A stretch of 64,000 bases of DNA, from positions 84,887,844 to 84,951,843 of the forward strand of contig NC_089598.1 in the NCBI RefSeq assembly GCF_019320115.1. The letters run 5' to 3'. A program made the position numbers and the translations under genes. Of this stretch, positions 1 to 10,360 are shown piece by piece. The DNA comes from Miscanthus floridulus (lineage: Eukaryota > Streptophyta > Magnoliopsida > Poales > Poaceae). Below the pieces are notes generated by a model. The model did no database searches and was not told the DNA's origin. It worked only from the letters and a program-made list of their open reading frames with translations. Position 1 is the stretch's first letter. Every line of letters begins with the position of its first letter.

Positions 1-804
1 TATAAATACAACCCCAACCAGCCATTTGAGTGAAGTGAAGCTGAGGAAACATACCAAGGGTGTTGATATACCATTTTAGTGATCTCCACTTGCATAGTGC
101 TTAGTGTTTCATCAGGTGATTAGCGTAGGTGCTTTGCGAAGTGCTTAGGTTGATTAGACCACCGCTTATGCGCTTGCTCTAGGTGTATGCCTAGTGTTTA
201 GTGAGGTTTGCATACCTCTTGCCACCCCGTGCTTGCGAGCACAAGAGTTGTACATCGGAGGGGCTTGAAGTCTTGCGAGATCGCACCAACCGCGTTTGTG
301 GTGCGGCCGCCACCGTGTACCGAAGGGAACAAGGCCCGCGGCGTTTCGGTCGAAAGCTTGATAGTGAAGACGGTGGGGAGCATCTGGGAAAGGCTTGCTA
401 GAAGGCACATCGGAGACCCACTTGCGCGTGGGGAAGGCCTGAGGCTATCCACAGAGTTACCCGACCAGGAGCTTGGCCCTTGCGAGGGATTCCTTGCGAG
501 GGGCTCCAATGAGGACTAGGGGGAAGCTTGCGCGCTTCTCGATACCGCGGTAAAAATACCGGAGTCATCGACGGGAGTTTGCATATCTCTACCTTGCTCT
601 TTAAGCTTCTGCATTTACATTGATCATATTATTATCATTTGTGGTAGAGATAGCCCCACACTAGCAAAACCGTTGTTGCACATCTAGATAGATTATCTTT
701 TGCATAGGTTTTGTTAGAGGTAGAAAAAGAGGCCATAGTTTGGAGTTAGAATTTTAAGTTGCCTAATTCACCCCCCCCCCTCTTAGGCGTCCACGTGTCC
801 TACA
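1..804 (+). repeat. Copia-1 5' LTR, 3' portion (R/U5)
   Basis: Base 1 aligns with base 4826 of the 3' LTR, exactly at its TATAAATA box, so 599 bp of U3 are missing. The LTR ends in TACA at 804, pairing with the TGTA at the start of the 3' LTR. A C-homopolymer at about 770-780 is shared by both LTRs and differs in length. Confidence 0.88.
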
Positions 805-806
805 AT

Positions 807-818
807 TGGTATCAGAGC
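807..818 (+). other. Copia-1 primer binding site (initiator tRNA-Met)
   Basis: TGGTATCAGAGC lies two bases after the LTR end. It is the classical sequence complementary to the 3' end of initiator tRNA-Met and primes minus-strand DNA synthesis. Confidence 0.88.
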
Positions 819-884
819 CAGGTTGGCTTATTTTGGACCTTTAGCTTAACCGCCGTTGAGCCGACGCTATTTAGAGTGGTTGGG

Positions 885-3014
885 ATGGATACCGCTAGGC
901 CTCCGCAATTTGATGGCACTAACTTCCCATACTATAAAGCAAGAATGGCTTGTCATCTTGAGGTGGTTGATTTAGGTGTATGGAGAGTCACTCGTGACGG
1001 GATGAAACCCATTAAGAATCCTGAAAACCCTATGAAGAGTGATGAAAAAGAATTGCATTTCAATGCTAGAGCTAAAAATTGCTTGTTTGAATCATTAAGT
1101 ATGGATGTTTTTAACCAAGTGTTCACTTTAAATACCGCACATGAAATTTGGTTAAAACTCCAAGAGCTCCATGACGGCACAAGTAATGTCCGTGAGCAAA
1201 AACATTGTCTAGCTAAACAAAATTATGATTCCTTTACTATGAATGATAATGAACTTGTTCGTGATATGTATTCTCGTTTGAATCTAATCATCAATGAGCT
1301 CCATTCAATAGGACTATTAAAGCTAGATGATGCGGACATCGTGAGGAAGATCATCTCCGTGCTACCACAAAAGAAATATGCAAGCATCATCACCATCCTT
1401 CACAACATGGAGGACTTGAGCAACATGACCCCGGGCATAGTCATTGGCAAATTAGTGGCATTTGAAATGTCACGTAAGATGGGTCAAGAAGAAGCCTCTT
1501 CATCGAGCAAAGGCAAAGCTCTCGCATGTAGCGAGAAAAAGAAGATGAAGGGCAAGAAAGTTGAGTCAAGCTCAAGCTCAAGCTCCTCAAGTGAAGAAGA
1601 AGATGATGAGGATGATGATGAAGAAGAAGAAGAATCAAGTAATGATGATCAATCTTCCTCCTCCACCTCCGACCTTGATGAAGAATCAATGAAACTTATC
1701 AACAAGGTGGAAAAGATGATCCAAAAGCTCAATGTCAAGGGTGTGTCCATCCAAATCCAAGACCTCATTTTCACCAATCAAAGAAACGAGCAAAGAAAGA
1801 GAGGATGCTATGGATGCGGCGAGTTGGGGCATTTTGTGGAAGTTTGTCCAAACAAGCCCACACCCAAGGCAAAGAAGAAGACATGCAAAAACAAAGCCCT
1901 CACATCAATAAGGTCATGGGATGATTCTTCAAGTGAAGAAGATCATCACAAGAGGCGAGGGCGCAAGCACTCATCATCAAGCTCTTCTCGTGTGTGCCTT
2001 ATGGCACGAGGTAACGAAAGCTCATCCTCTAGTGAGAGTGATAGTGATGATGATTTGCCTTCTTACAATACAATTGTGCAACAAAATCTTAAATATGCTA
2101 AAGTTTGCACTAGTCAACAAAAGAAGCTCAAAATTTTAAAAGAAGAGCTAGGTAGTTCACAAGAAGCATACAAGAATTTGCTTGAACAATATGAAAACTT
2201 TGCAAATCTCAATGTTAAACTATCTACTAAAATTGAGCAACTTGAGGCTAGTACAACAACAAGTGCATGCACAATTAATGATAAGCAACTTGAAAAGAAA
2301 AATGAAAAATTAAAAGAAAAGTTAGCTAGCTCACAAAATGATTATCAAAGTTTGCTTGCTAAAATGGAAATCATGTGCAAGCATTGTGATGAGATAACAA
2401 ATAAAGTTGCTAATCTTGAGGCCATCAAAAATACCCCCACCAAGGCATCTAAAAGAAATGACATAATTAAAAAGGATGCCTCTACTTCTTGCAATGATTT
2501 ATGCTTAGACTCACCCTTGTGCAACCAAGCTTGTGTTGAGAAAGTGATTGTAGATACATGCACACAAGAGGTTGTAAAGGAGAATGAGCAACTCAAGCAA
2601 GAAGTAGATCGCCTCACCAAGGACTTGACTCAAGTGAAAGGCAAGGCGAAGCAAACCCAACTTCATCAAGATAACACCATCAAGGGAGTGAAGAAGCTTG
2701 ATGAAGGACAAACCGTGGTTTGCTACGTGTGCCACAAGGAAGGCCACAAGTCCTACGAGTGCAAGATGAAGAATGGGGGAGGAGAAAAGAAGAAAGAGAA
2801 AAAGCAAACAAGCAAGCTCTCCAACACCTACACCAACAAGGTGGACAAGAAAGCCTCCACACCTTATCTCTTGAAGAAGAAGAAAAATGACAAGGTGGTG
2901 GCTATCAAGGTGAACAAGCAAGCCAACAATGGGGTCAAATGCTTTTGGGTGCCAAAGGAAATCATTTCCAACATGAAAAGCACCAAGAAGGTTTGGATCC
3001 CGAGAGGGAAGTGA
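885..3014 (+). CDS. Copia-1 gag polyprotein with two zinc knuckles
   Basis: The protein forms the retrotransposon capsid/nucleocapsid. I prefer the ATG at 885 (starts MDTARPPQFDGTNFPYYK, the usual Copia gag opening) over the one at 759, which lies inside the LTR; this gives 709 residues. Residues about 20-190 match the UBN2/Copia gag capsid domain. A Ser/Glu/Asp-rich stretch follows at about 226-253. There are CX2CX4HX4C zinc knuckles near residues 308-321 and 613-626, with a long coiled-coil-like Lys/Glu-rich segment between, and a basic C-terminus ending soon after a WVPK motif typical of SIRE gag. The frame is uninterrupted for 2.1 kb and stops before any protease. It is longer than the gag portion of ordinary Copia elements. 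Nothing else is encoded in the element. Confidence 0.85.
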   Translation: MDTARPPQFDGTNFPYYKARMACHLEVVDLGVWRVTRDGMKPIKNPENPMKSDEKELHFNARAKNCLFESLSMDVFNQVFTLNTAHEIWLKLQELHDGTSNVREQKHCLAKQNYDSFTMNDNELVRDMYSRLNLIINELHSIGLLKLDDADIVRKIISVLPQKKYASIITILHNMEDLSNMTPGIVIGKLVAFEMSRKMGQEEASSSSKGKALACSEKKKMKGKKVESSSSSSSSSEEEDDEDDDEEEEESSNDDQSSSSTSDLDEESMKLINKVEKMIQKLNVKGVSIQIQDLIFTNQRNEQRKRGCYGCGELGHFVEVCPNKPTPKAKKKTCKNKALTSIRSWDDSSSEEDHHKRRGRKHSSSSSSRVCLMARGNESSSSSESDSDDDLPSYNTIVQQNLKYAKVCTSQQKKLKILKEELGSSQEAYKNLLEQYENFANLNVKLSTKIEQLEASTTTSACTINDKQLEKKNEKLKEKLASSQNDYQSLLAKMEIMCKHCDEITNKVANLEAIKNTPTKASKRNDIIKKDASTSCNDLCLDSPLCNQACVEKVIVDTCTQEVVKENEQLKQEVDRLTKDLTQVKGKAKQTQLHQDNTIKGVKKLDEGQTVVCYVCHKEGHKSYECKMKNGGGEKKKEKKQTSKLSNTYTNKVDKKASTPYLLKKKKNDKVVAIKVNKQANNGVKCFWVPKEIISNMKSTKKVWIPRGK

Positions 3015-4212
3015 GAAGTCCAATGGACTCAGGGAATTTGGAGACTTGGCAAAGTATGGGTGCATTTCATGGGGTGCATCATATTGGACAAAGTTATTGC
3101 CAAGTGGGTTAGTGAATACTATGGACCCAAATTCCCCTTCCCATGTTAGGTAACTAGATGTCATTACTTTCAATTAGTATTTATTTCGATTGATATTGCT
3201 TTTAATTGGTATCTTTAAGCATCTAGTTATCTTTCATGCCTATGTTTGCATTTACATGTTTAAATCATTTGCCCTGCATACAATAGGTATATCTTATGGT
3301 AGGTTTGCTCAGTTTCATTTTTAACCCTTGGAGCAAACCTACATGGTTTAAAATTGTTTAGAAGCAAGGCACATAGCTTGTCTTACAATTATTCATTTAA
3401 TATGTGCCAAAGTCTAAATTGTAGATAATTTCTCCCAAATATCATCCTTCAAGTGGTATTTTCATTCCAAAATCAAATGTGCATGAGTACTACAAGTATT
3501 CCACGCTTGCATGAAATTTAGGGGGAGGATCATCTACAAGATGGATGCTTTGAGACTAACACCATTTCAAGTTTATCATGTGTGTAGTAGTCTCATTGCA
3601 AGGAAAATGGAGTCCCCAGAGATAAGCATCATTCTTCATTTGGTATCATCATGTTGTCTTCATTTTGATATTTATATGCTTTCTCCATGCATTATATAGA
3701 TTAAACTCCTTTGTGCAATAATTTGCCAATTATGCATATGCTTTGCCTTCCATCATATGTATGCATATATTTAGGGGGAGCTTAGTCTATATAATGTGAG
3801 AGTCAAATTTTGTGATCTATTCAATTCTACATACAAAGTTTAACCCTCCCTTGTGCTACTAATGTCTTCCTTTTCGGTGTTTGATGCCAAAGGGGGAGAA
3901 TTTGGAGGACCAAAGGCAAGCATTAAGTTAATGCCTACAAATGGTAATGGTCCAAGAAAGGGAGGATAGTGGATTATGGATTAGTCTAAGTAATGAGGAG
4001 AACTTATAGGAAGCAAGACTTTAATCTATAATGCCACATGGGGATATTTGCAAGGGCAAGTTAGGTCTTCAATTGGTATCATAGTCTTTCAAGAAGTATC
4101 TCTTAGCATCATATAACCTTGCCCCTTGCATTGCATCCTAGCAAGTAGATAGTTTTTTAAATTCAAAATTTTTTATTATTTGCTTGCTTTGGTCGTGTTG
4201 TCATCAATCACC
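3015..4212 (+). other. Copia-1 non-coding internal region
   Basis: This 1.2-kb stretch between gag and the polypurine tract is AT-rich with stops in all forward frames. Short TTGGTATCAT-like and AGGGGGAG segments recur. In complete relatives pol would precede this region; no pol remnant is recognisable, so loss of pol was clean rather than by scattered mutation. Confidence 0.6.
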
Positions 4213-4225
4213 AAAAAGGGGGAGA
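4213..4225 (+). other. Copia-1 polypurine tract
   Basis: AAAAAGGGGGAGA lies immediately before the TGTA start of the 3' LTR and is the expected primer for plus-strand DNA synthesis. Confidence 0.8.
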
Positions 4226-4499
4226 TTGTAAGGAAAATGGACCCTTGGCCCATTTACTTTGGATTTTGGTGTTTGATGACCAACACAACCAAATTGGACT
4301 AATGAATTTGCAAGTGTTTGTTTTGTAGTCCAATAGGGTGCAAGACATGACTTGGACGAAGGCGATGTGATGATCTGATGATCAACACCTCAAGCAAGAC
4401 TTTAGAAGCACAAGAGAAGACCTAAGATATCAAGCAAAGTCCAAGCATGAAGATTGGAACCAAGCCGTATGCAAGATCACGAAGAAACGAGCTCACTGT

Positions 4500-4760
4500 G
4501 GTGACTGGATGCTGGACCGGACGCTGTGACCGGATGCTAGGTGGAGACTCGGCAGATAGGTGACCGGACGTGAGGACCGGGCGCTGGCGGCAACCGACCG
4601 GACATAGGGCATCAGCGTCCGATCGAGTACAGAGAGGTTCCAGGCGCGCGAAACTGCGACCGGACGCGTCCGGTGGCAGGCGACCGGACGCTAGCAGCGT
4701 CCGATCGGTAGTTTGTGGCTGCAACGGTCGAGATGACCGGACGCGTCCGGTTAGGACGAT
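4500..4760 (+). repeat. GACCGGACGC motif cluster in LTR U3
   Basis: At least eight copies of GACCGGACG or close variants, several in inverted GCGTCCGGTC form, occur within 260 bp just upstream of the LTR TATA box. Such arrays in LTR U3 regions often act as transcription-factor binding sites; that role here is inference. Confidence 0.65.
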
Positions 4761-4825
4761 TCAGCGTCTGGTCAGTAGCAAAATTGTGGGAGTTCAACCC
4801 CAACGGCTACTTTCTCAGTGGGGCT

Positions 4826-4833
4826 TATAAATA
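4826..4833 (+). promoter_or_regulatory. TATA box of Copia-1 3' LTR
   Basis: TATAAATA lies just downstream of the U3 motif cluster; the identical box is the first eight bases of the window (5' LTR), where it would drive the gag transcript. Confidence 0.65.
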
Positions 4834-5632
4834 CAACCCCCAACCGGCCATTTGAGTGAAGTGGAGCTGAGGAAACATACCAAGGGTATTGATACACCAT
4901 TTTAGCGATCTCCACTTGCATAGTGCTTAGTGTTTCATCAGGTGATTAGCGTAGGTGCTTTGCGAAGTGCTTAGGTTGATTAGACCACCGCTTATGCGCT
5001 TGCTCTAGGTGTATGCCTAGTGTTTAGTGAGGTTTGCATACCTCTTGCCACCCCGTGCTTGCGAGCACAAGAGTTGTACATCGGAGGGCCTTGAAGTCTT
5101 GCGAGATCGCACCAACCGCATTTGTGGTGCGGCCGCCACCGTGTACCGAAGGGAACAAGGCCCGCGGCGTTTTGACCGAAAGCTTGATAGTGAAGACAGC
5201 GGGGAGCATCTGGGAGAGGCTTGCCGGAAGGCACATCGGAGACCCACTTGCGCGTGGGGAAGGCCCGAGGCTATCCACGGAGTTACCCGACCAGGAGCTT
5301 GGCCCTTGCGAGGGATTCCTTGCGAGGGGCTTCAATGAGGACTAGGGGGAAGCTTGCGCGCTTCTCGATACCTCGGTAAAAATACCGGAGTCGTCGACGG
5401 GAGTTTGCATATCTCTACCTTGCTCTTTAAGCTTCCGCATTTACATTGATCATATTATTATCATTTGTGGTAGAGATAGCCCCAAACTAGCAAAACCGTC
5501 GTTGCACATCTAGATAGATTATCTTTTGCATAGGTTTTGTTAGAGGTAGAAAAAGAGGCCATAGTTTGGAGTTAGAATTTTAAGTTGCCTAATTCACCCC
5601 CCCCCCCCTCTTAGGCATCCACGTGTCCTACA

Positions 5633-5859
5633 AGTGTGGCTCTTTAGTTAGCCTTTGAGAGCACACTAACTTAGTGTAGCGACTTAGCCTTTGTGTGCTT
5701 AGTGATCATAGTCACTAGAATTATGGTAGGTGGCTTGTATTTTTAGTAGGCTAGCGCAACACTCGCTTCATCGTTTAATTGTCTAACATCTTTACTAAGT
5801 ATTGTTGTAGACTTTTTTTAATAGGCTATTCATTCCCCTCTAGCCATTAGGACCTTTCA
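5633..5859 (+). repeat. Copia-2 5' LTR remnant (last 227 bp)
   Basis: The remnant ends in CTTTCA, the complement of the TGAAAG that opens the 3' LTR at 13498, and is followed by a degenerate tRNA-Met PBS (TGGTATTGGAGC, 5862-5873). The rest was separated when Copia-1 inserted. Confidence 0.75.
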
Positions 5860-7715
5860 AGTGGTATTGGAGCCATGGTCACCGTGATTTGAGTTTTAAC
5901 AACCTTCAGTGTCAATATAGCTCAAATCAACAACACCAAGAAGCCACTCCAATTTGATGGCTCCAATTATCCTTGTTGGAAGGCTAAAATGACAACATAC
6001 ATCAAGTCAATCAATAGAAAGGTGTGGAAGGTGGTGGAGACCAAGATTGAGATTACCAATGAGGAGGCTCCCACCGCCGCCGAAGAAGTGCTACTCCAAA
6101 ATAATGACATTACTCTAAATGCCATTCATGATGCTTTGAATGAGAGAACATTTGAGCAAATCAAGAACATTGAGAGGGCTCATGAGGCATGGAAGAAGTT
6201 GGAGGAATCATTTGAGGGCACTCAAACCATGAAGGGTGCAAAGGCATATATTCTCAAGGAGAAGTTTGCAAGCTTCAAGATGAAGGAAGATGAGAGTATG
6301 CCGAAGATGTTTCATAGGTTTCAAGTGCTTGCCAATGATCTCAAAGCACTTGGAGAAGAGGTGAAGGACAATGACTTCTCCCATAAGTTCTTAAGATGCT
6401 TACTATCAAGATTTGGCACATTGGTCACTATTCTAGTGAGGAGTGGTTTGGACAACATGACACCAAACCAAGTGTTGGGAGATGTGATGACCGATGACAC
6501 CTATAGAGATGATGATGAGAAGGAATAAAAGAAGGAGAAGAAAGATGAGAATAAGAATGAGAAGAAGAAGAGTGTGGCATCCAAAGCCACATCATCCAAG
6601 GGCAAGGCAAAGCAAGAATCATCAAGTGAAGATGAAGACTTGAGCTTTGATGAGATGGATGATGAGAAGATGACTCTCTTTGTTAAGAGATTTTGCAAGT
6701 TCATGGTGAAGAAGGGCTACCATGCTAGAAGAAAGGAAGAGTCAAGAAGGTGTTTCAAGTGTGGAAGCAAGGATCATCTTGTTGCTCAATGCCCATACAA
6801 TAGCGACGATGATGATAATGACAAGAAGAGCAAGAAGAAAGACAAGAAGAAGAAGAAGGACAAGATGACCTTCAAAAGGAAGAAGAAGGGTGGTTCATAT
6901 GTGGTCACTTGGGATAGTAATGCTTCCTCAAGTGATGATGATGATAGTGATGATGACAAGACCACCAAGAAGAAGGCTCTTACAAGCATTGCCATCAATG
7001 AGAAACCTTCTCTCTTCGACACTCCATCATGCTTCATGGCTAAGGCCACTAAGGTACAAACTTGTGATGATGGATGTGATGAGGAACATGATAATGAAAA
7101 TGAAAGTGATAGTGATGATGATGAACCAACTAAGGATGAACTACTTGACATGTTAGATGATGCTAAAGAACATTTTGACATTAAGAAAAGGGAATGCAAA
7201 GACTTGCATAAGGAACTAAAAGCCCTTAAGCAAGCCATTGATGAGCTCAATGCATCTCACGAGAGGCTAGAGGGAGCCCATGAGAAGCTTAGCAAAGCTC
7301 ACAAGAAGCTTGAAAAAGTTCATTCATCTCTACTTGATGAGAAAAGTGTGAAAGAGCACATTGTAACATGTGATGTAGGCTTAACGTGTGATATAATTGA
7401 TGAATCATTCTATAAGCCTATCATTGTTGCTCCCACTAACCCTTTTTGTAGCACATCCACTTTCACCTCATCTAGTAGTGATGGTTTCACTTGTGATACC
7501 TCACTAATGGTTGAGAATGAGACCCTCAAGAAGGAGGTCAATGAGCTCACTCGCGCTTAGGCAAAGCCTATGGTGGTAAGGACTGCTTGCTTATGTGCTT
7601 GGGTAGCCAAAGAGCTTCTCTCTACAAAGAGAGATTAAGCTATACCCCCAAGAAAGGCAAGGTGGCCTTTGCTCCTCACAAGACTAATTTTGTAAAGAAC
7701 AATGATCGGTTTTGC

Positions 7716-8970
7716 ACTAGTGTCGGTGCGAAAAGTGACCAATTAGTAAATATTTGTCATTTTGCCGTATGTTGTGATTAGATGTGGCCTAGCACTCAAT
7801 GACACAGGGTTTATACTAGTTCAGGCAACATGCTCTATGTCTAGTTTGAGTCAGTTAGTGACTTTATTCCTGAGCCTAGGTGCTCGAAGTTTGCTGTGGG
7901 GTTACAAACGAGTGGGAGTAAGATGGGGGTGTTAGAGGTCCGATCGGACTCTAGACCGATGGGCCAAGAGTGACGGGAGCTCCTACATGCGCTAAGTATT
8001 CGAACGTGTGCTCTGCGTAGCTTTAGAATGTCTAAAGCTAGCAAGGAGTGAGCCGGAATGATTCGTCTGTTGTCTTTTTTGTGTTGTTCGATCATCTCTT
8101 TTTGTTAGGAGAGGGTGCATCCCCTTTTATAGATGAAGGGGACGGCCTTACAAGTGAGTGAGAGATAGTGTATGCTACCTAGTCTTGTTGCCCATGTCGT
8201 CGGGTACAAGACGATTTGTCGGCGCCTACAATATTGTTGATGCCCAGATGCATGTGGTAGGTTCCATCGTGTTCTTCTGGTACGACAAATGTCGACGCCT
8301 ACCATATTGTAGGACAAATGTCGGCGCCCACAACACTGTTCATTGTTCTGACATGTCTAGAAGGTTATAAAGTATCCTTCTAACATGACCTGATAGTACT
8401 GTCCTGCAGGTGTGCAAGGTACGGTCCTTGGTATTGTGGTTGACTTGAGCGCCCTATCTTACTTGATCCACCTAATTCTTTGGGTCCCTACCGAGCGGGC
8501 ATCCCCGTTCAGTCATTTCCTAGTTGGCTCCGACCGTGCCGGTTGGAGAAGAGCTACAAGCAGAGGTTCGGTGTACTCCTGGTCGGAGAGGCAGGTCAAA
8601 GTCGGAGGCGAGCATCATTCCCTCTTTGGCCAGGCCTTCTGGTTAGAGAGGTGGGTCGGAGCCAAAGGCGAGCATCGTTCCTTCCGTGGCTAGGCCTTCC
8701 GGTCGGAGAGGTGGGTCAGAGTCGGAGGCGAGCGCCATTCCTTCCTTGGCCAGGCCCTCCGGTCAGAGAGGTGGGTCAGAGTTGGAAGTGAGCATCATTC
8801 CCTCCTTGGCTAGGCCTTCCAGTCGGAGACTGGATTGCTCTTCTGGCCTATCGTTAGGTATCTAGGCCGGCCTAGGAGTTGTGTGTCATTCGCAACATTA
8901 TCTGCTGGGCCGAGCTTTTGCTAGGAAGCAGGTCCATTAGAGACCCCGGGTTTATGAACCCGATAACTAG
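7716..8970 (+). mobile_element. Gypsy-type solo LTR with 5-bp target duplication
   Basis: The LTR runs 7721-8965 (1245 bp), opening TGTCGGTGCG and closing AACCCGATA (expected ACA end, one change). ACTAG flanks it exactly on both sides (7716-7720 and 8966-8970). The phrase TATACTAGTTCAGGCAACAT near 7811 is the usual Gypsy LTR signature. No internal region is present, so an intact element recombined between its LTRs. Confidence 0.85.
8581..8835 (+). repeat. 60-bp tandem repeat, four copies plus partial, in the solo LTR
   Basis: Units start at 8581, 8641, 8701, 8761 and 8821 (partial). Each begins GGTCGGAGAGG or a variant and ends in GGCCAGGCCTTC-like sequence. The period is exactly 60 bp with point differences only. 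Open frames here are repeat artefacts. Confidence 0.85.
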
Positions 8971-9215
8971 TTGCAAGCAAGTTGGTCATAAAGAGCATGA
9001 GTGCAAGACCAAGAACAAGAATGCTAATGTATCCTCAATTAAGCTTGATTCTTTCTATATGCTTACTAAGGGTACAAATGGTGTGAAGGCTAAGTTTATT
9101 GGTGCAACATGGATGGGCTCAAAGAAGAAAGCTATATGGGTGCCAAAGAGCTTGGTCACTAACCTTTAAGGACCTAAGCAAGTTTGGGTACCTAAAAAGA
9201 ATTGATCTTCTTTTG

Positions 9216-10360
9216 TAGGTCAATTATAAAGCCAGTGGAAGGCATTAGGTTCTTGATAGTGGGTGCACTCAACACATGACCGGTGATGCAAGAATGTTCA
9301 ACTCAATCAACACCAATGGCAATGATGGTTATGATAGTACAACATTTGGTGATAATGGCAAAGGCAAGGTCAAAGGGCTTGATAAGATTGCAATATCTAA
9401 TGATATGAGCATTTTTAATGTGTTGCTAGTTGAGAGCTTAAACTTTAATTTACTATTCATGGCTCAATTGTGTGATCTTGGATTCAAATGCATATTTGGG
9501 GTAGATGATGTAGAGATCATAAGTATAGATGGATCTAACTTGATCTTCAAAGGCTTTAGATATGAGAATCTATACTTGGTTGATTTTAATGCTAGTGAAG
9601 CTCAATTGTCAACATGCTTGTTCACTAAGTCTAGTATGGGTTGGTTATGGTATAGAAGACTTGGTCATGTTGGAATGAAACAATTGAATAGATTGGTTAA
9701 GCATGACATGGTTAGAGACTTGAAAGATATTGTGTTTGAGAAGGATAAGCTTTGTAGCTCTTGCCAAGCCAGCAAACAAGTTGGAAACACCCATCTTAAG
9801 AAAAGCATGATGAGCACTAGTAAGGCATTTGAGCTATTGCACATAGATTTATTTCGGCCAACACAATACACTAGCATCGGTGGAAATAAATGTGGCTTTG
9901 TGATAGTGGATGACTATACTAGATACACTTGGGTGTTCTTTCTAGTGGACAAGAGTGATGTTTTTACAACATTCAAATCATTTGTCAAGGGCATTCACAA
10001 TGAGTTTGAAACAACCATCAAGAGAGTTAGAAGTGACAATGGTAGTGAGTTCAAGAACATAAGAATTGATGAGTTATGTGATGAATTTGGAATTAGACAT
10101 CAATTCTCGGCCATGTACACTCCACAATCAAATGGCCTTATTGAGAGGAAGAATAGAACCTTGATTGATATGGCAAGATCAATGTTGAGTGAGTACAATG
10201 TGAGTCAATCCTTTTGGGCTAAAGCTATCAACATGGCTTGCTATTGTAGCAACTACTTGTATTGTCATCCATTGAAGGAGAAGACACCTTATGAGCTCTT
10301 GAATGGTAAAAGCCTAAATTGCATATTTTTGGGTCTTTGGTTGCAAATGCTATATCTTGA
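9216..10360 (+). pseudogene. Copia-2 protease-integrase pseudogene
   Basis: The aspartic protease active-site triplet DSG lies at 9255-9263, directly after an in-frame TAG at 9246 where Copia proteins have Trp. The frame then continues unbroken to about 10350: a GAG-pre-integrase HHCC-type zinc motif (9640-9790), then the integrase core with its DDE residues near 9846 (HIDL), 10036 (RSDNG) and 10142 (IERKN). The frame shifts at about 10330-10360, and the C-terminal integrase portion continues in another frame to 10557. Integration activity is lost. Confidence 0.85.

Larger units (their letters stand above)
1..5632 (+). mobile_element. Copia-1: gag-only non-autonomous LTR retrotransposon (5' end cut by window)
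   Basis: The element consists of a 5' LTR (only its last 804 bases are in the window), a PBS, one long gag reading frame, about 1.2 kb of non-coding sequence, a polypurine tract and a complete 3' LTR of 1406 bp. No protease, integrase or reverse transcriptase motif is present between the LTRs, so it would need enzymes from another element. The large gag with two zinc knuckles and the AAAAAGGGGGAGATTG tract resemble SIRE/Opie-type grass Copia elements. The LTRs differ by only a few scattered bases over 800 bp, and gag is open, so insertion looks fairly recent. It appears to have inserted into the 5' LTR of Copia-2, whose remaining LTR end starts directly at 5633; the second target duplication lies outside the window. 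Confidence 0.85.
4227..5632 (+). repeat. Copia-1 3' LTR, complete (1406 bp)
   Basis: The LTR begins TGTAAGGAAAATGG and ends CACGTGTCCTACA. It contains a TATAAATA box at 4826 followed by sequence nearly identical to 1-804. U3 carries a cluster of GACCGGACGC-type motifs. Short open frames inside it are not genes. Confidence 0.88.
5938..9168 (+). pseudogene. Copia-2 gag pseudogene, interrupted by a solo LTR
   Basis: From about 5938 the frame shows the Copia gag opening (LQFDGSNYPCWKAKM), then the UBN2 gag domain, and a stop at 6526. The frame resumes directly after this stop with a Lys/Asp/Ser-rich segment and a CX2CX4HX4C zinc knuckle at about 6751-6792, a coiled-coil region, and a stop at 7558. 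After a short decayed stretch the coding sequence is split by the solo LTR at 7721-8965 within a second zinc knuckle, then continues to a WVPK-type end at 9168. The same layout (two knuckles, terminal WVPK) is seen in Copia-1 gag. It cannot make a full protein. Confidence 0.8.

Noticed and set aside
1..510. Open frames of about 100 residues inside the Copia-1 LTR, repeated at 5000-5345
   Set aside because: Present in both LTRs on both strands and overlapping; an LTR is not expected to encode a protein and no motif is seen.
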